Assembly: GCF_024518835.1 (NCBI RefSeq)
Contig: NZ_JANIGO010000001.1
Span: 248,001-312,000 of the forward strand
Direction of reading: 5' to 3'
Origin: Limnobacter humi
GTDB taxonomy: Bacteria > Pseudomonadota > Gammaproteobacteria > Burkholderiales > Burkholderiaceae_B
Length of the DNA: 64,000 bases
In this document: in pieces, positions 51,806-60,903 of the stretch
Layout of the letters: each line of letters opens with the position of its first letter
How positions within the stretch are numbered: the stretch's first letter is position 1
The notes under the pieces: model-generated
What the model was told of the DNA's origin: nothing
The model's input: the letters and a program-made list of their open reading frames with translations, nothing else
Database searches by the model: none
Translations under genes and position numbers: made by a program

Positions 51806-52783
51806 TTACGTGGATGCAGCGCCCTTGCTGGACGCCAAAATACTCATCACAGCCATGCGCACAGCGATACCGAAAGTGACCTGGTTCAGAATCACGCTCT
51901 GGGGCCCGTCTGCCACTGCTGAATCAATTTCAACCCCGCGATTCATGGGGCCCGGGTGCATCACGATCGCATCGGGTTTGGCTGACTTTAATTTGTCTTC
52001 GGTCAGGCCAAAATGCTTGAAATACTCCTGTGCCGACGGAATAAACGCGCCACTCATGCGCTCTTTCTGCAAGCGCAGCATGATGATCACATCCACATCC
52101 TTGATGCCCTCGCGCAGGTCGTTGTACACCCGCACGCCCATGTTCTCCAGGTTTTGCGGCACCAGGGTGCGTGGGCCCACCGCCCGCACTTCGGGACAAC
52201 CCAAGGTGGTTAGGGCATGAATGTCGGAGCGTGCCACGCGGCTGTGCACAATGTCACCCACAATGGCCACACGCAGTTTGGTGAAATCTTTTTTGAAGTG
52301 CCGGATGGTGTACATGTCCAGCAGCGCCTGTGTGGGGTGCGCGTGGCGCCCATCGCCGGCATTGATCACATGGATGCTGCCGCCACTGGTGCGGTTCAAA
52401 TGCTGGGCCAGGAAGGTGGGGGCACCACTTTCGGAATGGCGCATCACGAACATGTCGGCCGACATGGCCGACAGGTTGTCGATGGTGTCAATCAGCGACT
52501 CGCCCTTGGCCGTGGACGATGAACCAATGTTGAGGTTGACCACGTCAGCCGACAAACGCTTGGCGGCTATTTCAAAGGTGGTTCGGGTGCGGGTCGAGTT
52601 CTCGAAAAACACGTTGAACACCGATTTGCCGCGCAACAAAGGCACTGACTTGATTTCCCGATCGGTCACGGACAAAAAGGATTCTGCCGTGTCCAAAATG
52701 CGGTGAATCATCGCCTTGGGCAAGCCCTCGATGCTCAGCAGGTGAATCAGCTCTCCGGCTGCATTCAATTGGGGGTTGTGCAA
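51806..52783 (-). CDS. pyrB: Aspartate carbamoyltransferase catalytic subunit
   Basis: Enzyme of 325 residues for the first committed step of pyrimidine synthesis, carbamoyl phosphate plus aspartate. The carbamoyl phosphate site is [19 protein letters not shown] (STRTR, about 60), MRHSESGAP and [12 protein letters not shown] (about 145) are conserved, and [11 protein letters not shown]-like [14 protein letters not shown] is present near the C-terminus. The start is a TTG directly after the pyrR stop, giving the family-typical [17 protein letters not shown]. Second gene of the pyrR-pyrB-pyrC'-plsC order. Confidence 0.95.
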   Translation of the reverse strand: MHNPQLNAAGELIHLLSIEGLPKAMIHRILDTAESFLSVTDREIKSVPLLRGKSVFNVFFENSTRTRTTFEIAAKRLSADVVNLNIGSSSTAKGESLIDTIDNLSAMSADMFVMRHSESGAPTFLAQHLNRTSGGSIHVINAGDGRHAHPTQALLDMYTIRHFKKDFTKLRVAIVGDIVHSRVARSDIHALTTLGCPEVRAVGPRTLVPQNLENMGVRVYNDLREGIKDVDVIIMLRLQKERMSGAFIPSAQEYFKHFGLTEDKLKSAKPDAIVMHPGPMNRGVEIDSAVADGPQSVILNQVTFGIAVRMAVMSILASSKGAAST

Positions 52784-53284
52784 TTAATTCACCTCCAGGT
52801 CCAGGTGAAAGGCACCCGACTCATCGCGGGTAAGAACAAAACTTTCATGGGGTTTGAGCGGAATGTGCATGCCCACATACTGGGCATCAATGGGCAGTTG
52901 GCGACCACCCCGGTCCAACAACACAGCCAATTCAATTTTGGCGGGACGGCCGTAGTCAAACAGGTGGTTCACAATGGCCCGTGTGGTGCGGCCGGTGTAC
53001 AGCACATCATCCACCAGCAAAATGTTGCGGCCTTCTACCTCAAACGGCACTTCAGCGGGCTTGGGGTCGGCTTTCAAGCCACGCTCGGAAAAATCATCCC
53101 GGTAAAACGCGCTGTCCAAAAAACCGCAGGGCAACGTGAAACCCAAGTCGGCATGCAGGCGTTCTGCAATCCAGGCGCCACCACTGTGCACGCCAATCAG
53201 GCCCAGCTCACTTCGGTCAGAAAAGGCCTTGGCCACCTGATCACGCAGGCGGGCATACAGGCTCTCGGGGTTGGGCAGGTTCAT
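52784..53284 (-). CDS. pyrR: PyrR-type uracil phosphoribosyltransferase/regulator
   Basis: A 166-residue phosphoribosyltransferase-fold protein. The PRPP motif is ILLVDDVLYTGRTTRAIVNH (about 95-114), and LIGVHSGGAWIAERL and GFLDSAFYRDD are typical of PyrR. In Gram-positives PyrR attenuates pyr mRNA; in betaproteobacteria its regulatory role is not clear and uracil salvage is possible. It overlaps ruvX by 4 bp and directly adjoins pyrB. Confidence 0.92.
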   Translation of the reverse strand: MNLPNPESLYARLRDQVAKAFSDRSELGLIGVHSGGAWIAERLHADLGFTLPCGFLDSAFYRDDFSERGLKADPKPAEVPFEVEGRNILLVDDVLYTGRTTRAIVNHLFDYGRPAKIELAVLLDRGGRQLPIDAQYVGMHIPLKPHESFVLTRDESGAFHLDLEVN

Positions 53285-53703
53285 CGACCCTCCAGAAAAT
53301 ATTGGTCCAGAATGAGGCAGGCACTGCCCACATCCACCCGTCCTTTCAACTCGCGGGCCTTCGCACCGCCCATGCAGCTTTCAATAATCACGCTGGTGTA
53401 ACGCTCATCGACCGTGGCACACGGCAAGCCAAAGCGCCCTTCCAACTGGCGGGCAAACCGTTGGCAGCGGGCAGTCATCTCATTGTCCTGCCCGTCGTCG
53501 TGCCGGGGTACACCCACCACCAAGCCTTCGGGTTGCCATTCGCGGATCAGTGCTTCAATTTTCTTGAAGCGGGTGGCGTCGTCTTCCGCTTCCACCAAAC
53601 CCACACCGGTGGTGGTTTTGGTCAACGTGTTGCCAAATGCCACGCCGATCCGCTTGAGGCCAAAATCGAAAGCCAGCAGGAGCGTGGGCTTGGTGGTGTG
53701 CAT
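53281..53703 (-). CDS. ruvX: RuvX/YqgF family pre-16S rRNA nuclease
   Basis: RNase H-fold protein of 140 residues involved in 16S rRNA 5'-end processing, formerly called a putative Holliday junction resolvase. Key motifs are AFDFGLKRIGVAFGN with the first Asp (about 13), LVVGVPRHDDGQDNEM, CATVDERYTSV with Asp-Glu and VDVGSACLILDQYF with the final Asp. The ATG follows the yqgE stop after 1 bp; it overlaps pyrR by 4 bp. Confidence 0.93.
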   Translation of the reverse strand: MHTTKPTLLLAFDFGLKRIGVAFGNTLTKTTTGVGLVEAEDDATRFKKIEALIREWQPEGLVVGVPRHDDGQDNEMTARCQRFARQLEGRFGLPCATVDERYTSVIIESCMGGAKARELKGRVDVGSACLILDQYFLEGR

Positions 53704-53704
53704 G

Positions 53705-54289
53705 CTAGGCGTGCCCCGCAGAACCCGACAGCAGGGACGGGTCGATGCCCAACAGGCCATAGGCGCTGGCAAAACGCTCTTCCAGCGGCATGCTGAATAA
53801 AATGTCTTGGTTGGCGGGTACGGTCAACCAGGCGTTTTGAGCCAGCTCTTCTTCCAATTGGCCCTCGCTCCAGCCTGCGTAGCCCAGGGTGATCAACCAC
53901 TGGTCAGGCGCTTGGCCACGGGCCACGGCTTCCAGAATGTCTTTGGAGGTGGTCAGGCGAATGTTGTCCGTTACTTTGAGGGAAGACTTCCAGTTGCGCT
54001 GGCCGGTGTGCAGCACAAAGCCACGCTCGCCAGCCACCGGGCCGCCAAACATCACCGGAAATAGTTCCGGCAGACTCCCTTCCACCTCCAGGTCCACTTT
54101 TTCCAGCAGACTGCGTATGCTGAGATCGGTGGCCCGGTTGATCACCAAGCCCATGGCCCCTTTGCTGGAGTGCTCACACAAATACACCACAGACCCCGCA
54201 AAACTGGGGTCGAGCATGTTGGGCATGGCAACCAGAAACTGGCCACTCAGGCTGAATTCATCGGGTGTGGTGTTTTGGGCTGAAGTCAT
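53705..54289 (-). CDS. yqgE: YqgE/AlgH family protein
   Basis: A 194-residue protein of the UPF0301 family, structure known but function not defined. SLSGQFLVAMPNMLDPSF is the N-terminal signature, CEHSSKGAMGLVINR and MFGGPVAGERGFVLHTG follow, and LGYAGWSEGQLEEELAQNAW is the late conserved block. It heads the yqgE-ruvX-pyrR-pyrB-pyrC'-plsC series, an order conserved in many proteobacteria. ATG 54289 begins just before the conserved block. Divergent from the photolyase gene. Confidence 0.93.
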   Translation of the reverse strand: MTSAQNTTPDEFSLSGQFLVAMPNMLDPSFAGSVVYLCEHSSKGAMGLVINRATDLSIRSLLEKVDLEVEGSLPELFPVMFGGPVAGERGFVLHTGQRNWKSSLKVTDNIRLTTSKDILEAVARGQAPDQWLITLGYAGWSEGQLEEELAQNAWLTVPANQDILFSMPLEERFASAYGLLGIDPSLLSGSAGHA

Positions 54290-54390
54290 GCCAAAATTGT
54301 AATGCCTTTTGCTGGGTATCAGCGGGCGCAGGCCTCCTGTTCGCCCCATTCCCATGCAAGGGCGTGTCCCTAACCACTTTGCAGCACCCC

Positions 54391-55935
54391 ATGACCGCAG
54401 TCGCATCACAGAAGTCCGTTTTGGCCAACCACCCCCTGTCAACCCAACCACGGCCTGCCAACGTGCCCATTGGCCTGATGTGGTTTCGTCGCGACCTGCG
54501 GGCGGACGACAATGCCGCCCTGTTTTATGCCCTGAAGCACAGCGAAAGGCTTCACTGCGTGTTTGTGTTTGACAAAACCATTCTGGATGCCCTGCCCAAC
54601 CCGCAGGACCGACGGGTGGAATTCATTTGGCACAGCATTGCAGCGCTGAAAGCACGTCTGCAGGCGGCCGGTGGTGACCTGCATGTGCTGCACGACCATT
54701 CAGCCACCGCCATTCCAGCGCTGGCCCGCACCCTGGGTGCCCAGGCGGTGTTTACCAACAAGGATTACGAACCGGCTGCCCGCACGCGAGATGCCGCTGT
54801 TGCCCAAGATTTGGCCCGGCAAGGCTGCACCTTGTATGCCTTCAAAGACCAGTGCATTTTTGAAGAAGACGAGGTGCTGACCCAGGCTGGCAAGTTTTTC
54901 ACGGTGTTTACACCGTACAAAAACGCCTGCCTGAAAAAGCTCGACCCCTTTCACCTCACGCCCTACCCCAGCGCGCAGCACTTGAACGCGGGCCGCCTGG
55001 CCAAACCGGCAGTTGAACAGCCGTTGCCATCGCTGCAAGCCATGGGCTTTCAAGCCACCAACATTCTTGAACTGGTGAAGCCCGGCGAGGACGGCGCGCT
55101 GGATGCATTCGATGACTTCCGAAACCGCATGGACCGCTACAAAACAGCACGTGACTTCCCGGCGGTGAAAGGCGTGAGTTATTTGTCGGTGCACATGCGC
55201 TTTGGCACCATTTCCATCCGACGTTGCGCACGGGCGGCGCACGAGCAGTTTGTCATTACAGGCAGTGAAGGGGCCATGGGTTGGTTAAATGAACTGATTT
55301 GGCGGGATTTCTATTTCCAAATCATCTTCCACCGCCCCGATGCTGCAGACAAAGCATTCAAGGCGGAATACGACCTCATTCAGTGGGACTCCGATGACAA
55401 GGCCCAACGCCTGTTCAAAGCCTGGTGTGAAGGCAAAACCGGCTACCCGCTGGTGGATGCAGCGCAACGCCAACTCAACCAAACCGGCTACCAGCACAAC
55501 CGCCTGCGCATGGTCACCGCCAGCTTTCTCACGAAAGATTTGGGCATCGACTGGCGTTGGGGTGAGCGCTATTTTGCCGAGCACCTGAATGACTTTGATT
55601 TGTCAGCCAACAATGGCGGCTGGCAGTGGGCTGCCAGCAGTGGCTGCGATGCGCAACCCTATTTCCGGATTTTCAACCCGGTGAGCCAATCCGAAAAATT
55701 TGATGCCGAGGGCAAGTTCATCCGCAAGTACTGTCCGGAACTGGCCAAGCTACCCAATAAATTCATTCACGAACCGTCGGCCTGCCCACCGCTTGAACTG
55801 CAGGCTGCCGGTGTGGTGCTGGGGGAAACCTACCCACGCCCGGTGGTGGAGCATGACGTCGCGCGCAAGAAAACCTTGGCGCGCTATGCGGTGGTGAAAA
55901 AATCTGAATCCACAGCGGACGGTCAGTCTGAATAA
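54391..55935 (+). CDS. phrB: Deoxyribodipyrimidine photolyase
   Basis: Light-driven repair enzyme for cyclobutane pyrimidine dimers, 514 residues. The N-terminal antenna domain starts IGLMWFRRDLRADDNAALF. The FAD domain has WLNELIWRDFYFQII, GYPLVDAAQRQLNQTGYQHN, RLRMVTASFLTKDLGIDWR and NNGGWQWAASSGCDAQPYFR, which fits class I CPD photolyases. A 20-residue extension precedes the usual start. ATG 54391 is the first in-frame ATG past the divergent yqgE start. Confidence 0.94.
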   Translation: MTAVASQKSVLANHPLSTQPRPANVPIGLMWFRRDLRADDNAALFYALKHSERLHCVFVFDKTILDALPNPQDRRVEFIWHSIAALKARLQAAGGDLHVLHDHSATAIPALARTLGAQAVFTNKDYEPAARTRDAAVAQDLARQGCTLYAFKDQCIFEEDEVLTQAGKFFTVFTPYKNACLKKLDPFHLTPYPSAQHLNAGRLAKPAVEQPLPSLQAMGFQATNILELVKPGEDGALDAFDDFRNRMDRYKTARDFPAVKGVSYLSVHMRFGTISIRRCARAAHEQFVITGSEGAMGWLNELIWRDFYFQIIFHRPDAADKAFKAEYDLIQWDSDDKAQRLFKAWCEGKTGYPLVDAAQRQLNQTGYQHNRLRMVTASFLTKDLGIDWRWGERYFAEHLNDFDLSANNGGWQWAASSGCDAQPYFRIFNPVSQSEKFDAEGKFIRKYCPELAKLPNKFIHEPSACPPLELQAAGVVLGETYPRPVVEHDVARKKTLARYAVVKKSESTADGQSE

Positions 55936-55938
55936 ACG

Positions 55939-56400
55939 TTAGTGCTTTACGCAAAGCCTGCTGGCATGGGCCTTCATCTGAACCCGCTTGTCCTGCGTGG
56001 CTTGGGTTCTGCACATCAGATCGGCCGTTGGGCCCATGCTGCCTTCGCCAAACTCCTGAAGGGTTTGGGCTTTGCAATGCGCATCGCGTTTTTTCCGCCA
56101 TTGGGACAGCCCTCGCTCGATCGATTTACGACAACTGGCTGACGCGTTTTCGGGCTTGGCGACGAAGGTGTCCAACTGCTGCTCCGCCTGAAGCAAATCA
56201 CGCCAGGCGCAGAAGTACATGCTTTGCTGAGTCGCGTCACAATTTGAAAGCATGTCACTGATCGCCTCTGCAGGTAGACCACTGCGTTCGGAGATCTGGG
56301 ACACCCAAACATCAGTCTGGTTTGAATCTGCGAATACAGGGCGGGTGATGGCCACTGCACAGATCACCATCCCTTGGACCAATCGAAATTTATTCCACAA
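55939..56400 (-). CDS. LprI-like (DUF1311-type) Cys-rich secreted protein
   Basis: A 153-residue exported protein. A signal peptide (MWNKFRLVQGMVICAVAIT) ends near VFA-DSNQ. The mature part has six Cys with LSNCDATQQSMYFCAWRDLL, then AEQQLDTFV, KKRDAHCKAQTL and GSMGPTADLMC, as in the lysozyme inhibitor LprI family. It may protect the cell wall from lysozyme or be a general periplasmic protein. The start codon is TTG, the only one giving a basic n-region. It lies 16 bp after hemL on the same strand. Confidence 0.72.
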   Translation of the reverse strand: MWNKFRLVQGMVICAVAITRPVFADSNQTDVWVSQISERSGLPAEAISDMLSNCDATQQSMYFCAWRDLLQAEQQLDTFVAKPENASASCRKSIERGLSQWRKKRDAHCKAQTLQEFGEGSMGPTADLMCRTQATQDKRVQMKAHASRLCVKH

Positions 56401-56416
56401 CTCGGCTTAAACCCAG

Positions 56417-57700
56417 TTAAATTTTCATCGACTCAAACGCCCTGTCCGCTGCCTGCCGCGTGGCTTCAATCACCGCATCGGTGTGGGTCACCGACACGAA
56501 GCCCGCTTCGTAAGCCGAGGGGGCCAGGTACACACCTTCATTCAACATGGCATGGAAGAATGTATTGAACCGGGCAATATTGCCCTGCCCCACCTCGGCA
56601 AAAGTGGCGGGCACGGTTTCGCTGAAATAAATACCAAACATGCCGCCTATGCTATCGGCGCTGAAGGTTTCGCCATGCGCCTGGGCAGCGCTGTTGAATG
56701 CCTCCACCAGCTTGCGGGTTTGCGTCTCCAGGGTGTTGTAAAAGCCAGGCTGTTGCAGCAAGCACAGGGTGGTGAGCCCGGCAGCCACAGCCACGGGGTT
56801 GCCGCTCAAGGTACCCGCTTGGTACACAGGGCCCAACGGGGCGATGTGGCCCATGATGTCTTTTCGGCCACCGAACGCGCCCACGGGCATGCCACCGCCG
56901 ATGATTTTGCCCAGCGTGGTCAGGTCGGGCGTGATGCCAAAATAACCTTGAACACCCTGAGGGCCCACGCGAAATCCGGTCATCACTTCATCAAAGATCA
57001 GCACGGTTCCGTACTGCGTACACAGCTCGCGCAGGGTTTGTAAAAATTCGCGGGTGGGTTTGACCAAATTCATATTGCCCGCCACGGGCTCCACAATCAC
57101 GCAGGCCAACTGGTCGCCGCTGGCCTTGAAGAGTTCGTGCAACTGCTCAATGTTGTTGTAGCTCAGCACCCGGGTGTGTTTGGCAAAATCTTCGGGCACA
57201 CCGGCGGATGTGGGGTTGCCGAAGGTAAGCAAACCCGAGCCCGCCTTCACCAAGAGGCTGTCGGCATGGCCGTGGTAGCAGCCTTCAAATTTCACAATCG
57301 TGGGTCGACCTGTAAAGCCCCTGGCCAGGCGAATGGCACTCATGGTGGCCTCGGTGCCCGAGCTCACCAAACGAACCTGTTCCAGCGAGGGCAACATGCT
57401 GCACAGGGTTTCGGCCATCACGATCTCGGCCTCTGTGGGTGCACCAAAACTCAAGCCATTCACGGCGGCATCCTGCACCGCTTTGATCACGTCTGGATGG
57501 GCATGCCCCAACACCGCCGGCCCCCAAGAGCCAATGTAGTCGATGTACTGTTTGTCATCGGCGTCCCACACATAGGGGCCACTGGCCCGCTGGAAAAAGC
57601 GCGGTGTTCCCCCCACAGAACGGAAAGCCCGCACCGGCGAATTCACACCGCCCGGAATGGTTTTTTGGGCTCGTTCAAACAGGACTTCATTGCGACTCAT
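56417..57700 (-). CDS. hemL: Glutamate-1-semialdehyde 2,1-aminomutase
   Basis: PLP enzyme of 427 residues that makes 5-aminolevulinate in the C5 haem route. [20 protein letters not shown] is the signature N-terminus, [16 protein letters not shown] the early PLP site, [12 protein letters not shown] the Asp region, and [20 protein letters not shown] holds the Schiff-base Lys (near 264). The ATG 57700 has GGAG nine bases upstream and overlaps the thiE stop by 4 bp. Sharing an operon with thiE and thiD couples haem and thiamine genes. Confidence 0.95.
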   Translation of the reverse strand: MSRNEVLFERAQKTIPGGVNSPVRAFRSVGGTPRFFQRASGPYVWDADDKQYIDYIGSWGPAVLGHAHPDVIKAVQDAAVNGLSFGAPTEAEIVMAETLCSMLPSLEQVRLVSSGTEATMSAIRLARGFTGRPTIVKFEGCYHGHADSLLVKAGSGLLTFGNPTSAGVPEDFAKHTRVLSYNNIEQLHELFKASGDQLACVIVEPVAGNMNLVKPTREFLQTLRELCTQYGTVLIFDEVMTGFRVGPQGVQGYFGITPDLTTLGKIIGGGMPVGAFGGRKDIMGHIAPLGPVYQAGTLSGNPVAVAAGLTTLCLLQQPGFYNTLETQTRKLVEAFNSAAQAHGETFSADSIGGMFGIYFSETVPATFAEVGQGNIARFNTFFHAMLNEGVYLAPSAYEAGFVSVTHTDAVIEATRQAADRAFESMKI

Positions 57701-58386
57701 GGTGTACTGCTCCAATCTTCAAATTCATGGACCCAATGTCGGGCGTTGTTCAAAACATTCAGCGGGCGCGGGGTGACATCTGCGGCACCAAACAGGCCGC
57801 CCACCACCGCAACGGCGTCCGCCCCGGCTTGGCGCAATTCAGCAATTCGGTCCAAGGTAATGCCGCCAATGGCCACGCGGGGCACCTGCAAGTGTGCTGC
57901 CTGTTCAAACAGGCTCAACGGCGCATGCACCGCCAGGGGTTTGGTGCTGCTGGAATACACGGCGCCAAACGCCACATAATCCGCACCCTTCTTCACGGCC
58001 TGCTCCGCCAAGTCGAGTCGATTGTAGCAAGAGGCGCCAATCAACATGCCGGCGGGCAGGTGTTGGCGTGCAGAATCCACAGGTTCATCCTCCTTGCCCA
58101 GGTGGACGCCATCCACGCCCTGTACAGGCCACATCGACAGGGCTTCGGCGCTGGCGTCGTTCACAATCAGGTGAGCTGAATATGGCATACAGAGGTCTGC
58201 CAAATCTGCAACAAACTCCACCAGCGCATCCTCTTCCCAATGTTTTTGACGGCACTGAAACAAACGAACCCCGCCCTCCAGTGCAGCCTGCACAGCATCC
58301 AGCACGGCTTGCCGAGTCCAGTGGCCCTGCACTTGGGGCGTGATGGCATACACACCGCGAATCACCCGTTGTGCGGTCAGGTTCAA
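57697..58386 (-). CDS. thiE: Thiamine-phosphate synthase
   Basis: TIM-barrel enzyme of 229 residues that joins the pyrimidine and thiazole parts to thiamine phosphate. [25 protein letters not shown] (with the Gln-Arg-Lys site), [22 protein letters not shown] and [17 protein letters not shown] are all family motifs, as is [20 protein letters not shown]. It overlaps thiD upstream and hemL downstream by 4 bp each, so the three are co-translated. Confidence 0.93.
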   Translation of the reverse strand: MNLTAQRVIRGVYAITPQVQGHWTRQAVLDAVQAALEGGVRLFQCRQKHWEEDALVEFVADLADLCMPYSAHLIVNDASAEALSMWPVQGVDGVHLGKEDEPVDSARQHLPAGMLIGASCYNRLDLAEQAVKKGADYVAFGAVYSSSTKPLAVHAPLSLFEQAAHLQVPRVAIGGITLDRIAELRQAGADAVAVVGGLFGAADVTPRPLNVLNNARHWVHEFEDWSSTP

Positions 58387-59228
58387 GCGCCAACTCCCTG
58401 GTGGGTCACATGCTCATCATCCCCAGCCTGGGCATCCTGCATCAACTGCTGCATCACATGCATCCGGTCGGGAATGTGCTGCCCCTGTCCGATCGCAAAA
58501 CCATGACGCAAGGCGTGCCAGGTGAACTCCAGGGCCACAGCCACAGCATCGTCCACGGCCAACCCCTGAGCCAGTCCCGCTGCGCAGGCGCTGGCCAGCG
58601 TACAACCTGATCCGTGATACTGGTGGGGCAGGCGCTCGCAGGGAAAGTCCGATTGCGATGCCATGGTGTAGAGCCGGTTCACAACCTGCTCGCCATTCAG
58701 GTGCTCGCCTTTCAGCAAGACCGCTTTCACGCCGCTGTTCAACAACGCACGGGCTGCCTCATCCACCGAGCTCGCTCCGGTCAGCGCAACCGCTTCGGGC
58801 CAATTCGGTGTTAATAGGTCAGTCACCGGTAACAAGGCGTCACAGAGGTGCGCCCACACTGCGTCAGTCGCCAGGCCATCCCCACGACCCGAGGCGCGCA
58901 CCGGGTCTACCACCAACGGCACATTGGGATGTGCCAATTTCAAAGCCACCACGGCATCCACTGCCGCCACACTGCCCAGCACACCTGTTTTGATTGCGCA
59001 AGGCACCAAGCCGTCGACCAACAGGGTGTCCAGTTGATGGCGCACCCAATCCGCCGACAAGGCTTCAACCCGCGTCACGCCCACCGTGTTTTGCGCAGTT
59101 AAACCGGTCAGCACTGTCACCGGATGGGCGCCCAACGCAGCCACAGTGAGGACATCGGCCTGCAGACCGGCACCACTGGTGGGGTCAGATGCGGAAAAGG
59201 TGAATACACAGGGGATTCGGGCGGTCAT
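58383..59228 (-). CDS. thiD: Hydroxymethylpyrimidine/phosphomethylpyrimidine kinase
   Basis: Ribokinase-fold enzyme of 281 residues that phosphorylates HMP twice for thiamine synthesis. VFTFSASDPTSGAGLQADVL is the HMP site, VLTGLTAQNTVGV and AIKTGVLGS follow, VVDPVRASGRGDGL is the central region and HQYHGSGCTLASACAAGLAQ holds the anion hole and catalytic Cys region. ATG 59228 begins the conserved N-terminus. It has a C-terminal extension with HVMQQLMQDAQAGDDE. Confidence 0.93.
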   Translation of the reverse strand: MTARIPCVFTFSASDPTSGAGLQADVLTVAALGAHPVTVLTGLTAQNTVGVTRVEALSADWVRHQLDTLLVDGLVPCAIKTGVLGSVAAVDAVVALKLAHPNVPLVVDPVRASGRGDGLATDAVWAHLCDALLPVTDLLTPNWPEAVALTGASSVDEAARALLNSGVKAVLLKGEHLNGEQVVNRLYTMASQSDFPCERLPHQYHGSGCTLASACAAGLAQGLAVDDAVAVALEFTWHALRHGFAIGQGQHIPDRMHVMQQLMQDAQAGDDEHVTHQGVGA

Positions 59229-59361
59229 TGAAAACTCAAAAATGGACTGCAATTGCGGAACAAGCCCGCCAAACTCAGTATTATCCACCGGTTGAAAAAT
59301 TTTTTGCCTCAAACGGTTTGCAATTGCTGCATTCCTTGAAACACGGCGTTGGAGTACACAC

Positions 59362-59526
59362 ATGAACACATGGATATGCTTGATTTGCGGATGGGTATAC
59401 GATGAAGCCAAGGGCTTGCCTGAAGAAGGGATTGCACCGGGCACCAAATGGGACGATGTTCCGCCAAACTGGGTATGTCCCGAGTGTGGCGCCCGCAAAG
59501 AAGACTTCGAGATGACCCAAATCTAA
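59362..59526 (+). CDS. Rubredoxin
   Basis: A 54-residue iron protein too short for many gene finders. It reads MNTWICLICGWVYDEAKGL at the N-terminus and NWVCPECGARKEDFEM at the C-terminus: two CX2C motifs that bind one Fe, with the usual spacing and PEEGIAPGTKWDDVP between. It carries single electrons, for example to alkane hydroxylases or in oxidative-stress defence. It lies between the divergent thiD gene and the membrane coiled-coil gene, which starts 9 bp later. Confidence 0.96.
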   Translation: MNTWICLICGWVYDEAKGLPEEGIAPGTKWDDVPPNWVCPECGARKEDFEMTQI

Positions 59527-59535
59527 GACGGATCA

Positions 59536-60903
59536 ATGACCGAACCAGCCAACGCCTCTGTTCCAAACCGTTTCGACGAACACATGCCCACGCTGGTTCA
59601 AGCGGTGTTCGTGCACCGGCTGGGGCGCTTCGGTGTGGCCTTGTTGGCCACATCCATCTTGCTGGCGCTGGTTGCGTTGTTCACGAGCCATGAAACTCGG
59701 CATCACCAGGTTGCGCTGGTTCAGCAGCTGCAAGCCATTCAAACACGCCTTCACGTTGAACTGGCCCAATGGAACGCCCGCCTTCTACCAGACTCAGATT
59801 CTGGCAGTTCAACCACCGCCGACGTGTCGCCATTGGCTTTGAAGGCGTTGCTTCAATTTGCGCAACAGATCAAACCCGAGGCAGTGCCAACCGGACTGGG
59901 CGCCTTGTACTTGCAAACCCTTCAAAGCCTGACCGCTCAAGCCGTGGAAACCTTGTCCAGACCCGTGTCTGGCGTCAACTCGAGCGAGATTGCACAAGCG
60001 CGCCAGGAACAACAGGTGCGCCTGGAAACACTGCCCAAAATCACCGCCCTTGAGCAACACATTGCCCAAGCAGACAATGGCCTGCTCACCATGCTGTGGG
60101 TGCTGACCGGATTGTGCGCAGCCGGTGCAACGGCGCTGCTATTGACCGGGTGGCGCCTGAAAACCGTGCACCAACTGAACCAGCGCATTCATGTGCTCAG
60201 CCGGGCGTTGCACACCCAGGCACAGAGCGATTCCAAGCTGGCGGGTGCCCATTCAGCGCTGGAAGGGGTTTTGGCAGCACTCAATCAAAACCAGCAACTG
60301 GAGCATCGCGGCACCCTGCTGCAAATTGGTCAACAGCTCGAGGAACTCAAACAAAGCGGCCATGCTGTTCTGGAATTTGCCAAGGCATTTCACCAACTGT
60401 CCACTCAAGGCACACAAGTGGCCAAAACCGCGCTGACCAGCGAACAGCGCAACAGCCGCGCCGAAAGCCATGTGGACATGATGCAAAGCCAGCTGGAGGG
60501 CCTGCGAAACGACATCCGGACAGCAGCACAGGGTCTACGAAAAGCCGGGGAAGTCAGCCGGCAGCTGTTGGGAAGACTGGATGGCAGTCAACTGGAACTC
60601 AGTTTGTCGGAACCCGGTCGCAGTCAGCAGCTGCAGCAACTGGTTGAGCAAAGCCAGTTGGCCCTCAAAGAAGCGATTGAGGGCTTGGTGCTGGCCAGTC
60701 AAAAAATCAACATGGGCCAAATTGAAAGCCACAAGCTGGCTGAATTCATGGCGGTGAACCAGACCGCCTGGGCCAACCTGCTGGGGCAAATTGAACAGTA
60801 CACGGAGGCGGCCTCCAAGGACTCTGAACAGGCGCTTCAACTGGCCAAGCGCCTCATTCAAAGCAGTCAGGCCGCCAAGGCCCCACCGCAACTGCTGCCC
60901 TGA
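59536..60903 (+). CDS. Membrane protein with chemoreceptor-like topology but no signalling tip
   Basis: A 455-residue protein of unknown function. Two transmembrane helices (FGVALLATSILLALVALF, about 32-49, and LLTMLWVLTGLCAAGATALLL, about 185-205) enclose a periplasmic part of about 130 residues. The cytoplasmic part is long coiled coil rich in Gln, Leu and Ala (ALNQNQQLEHRGTLLQIGQQ). The conserved chemoreceptor hairpin and HAMP are absent. Starts 9 bp after the rubredoxin gene and ends with a 37-bp overlap into convergent arsS. It is similar in build to the protein at 41966-43381. Confidence 0.68.
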   Translation: MTEPANASVPNRFDEHMPTLVQAVFVHRLGRFGVALLATSILLALVALFTSHETRHHQVALVQQLQAIQTRLHVELAQWNARLLPDSDSGSSTTADVSPLALKALLQFAQQIKPEAVPTGLGALYLQTLQSLTAQAVETLSRPVSGVNSSEIAQARQEQQVRLETLPKITALEQHIAQADNGLLTMLWVLTGLCAAGATALLLTGWRLKTVHQLNQRIHVLSRALHTQAQSDSKLAGAHSALEGVLAALNQNQQLEHRGTLLQIGQQLEELKQSGHAVLEFAKAFHQLSTQGTQVAKTALTSEQRNSRAESHVDMMQSQLEGLRNDIRTAAQGLRKAGEVSRQLLGRLDGSQLELSLSEPGRSQQLQQLVEQSQLALKEAIEGLVLASQKINMGQIESHKLAEFMAVNQTAWANLLGQIEQYTEAASKDSEQALQLAKRLIQSSQAAKAPPQLLP

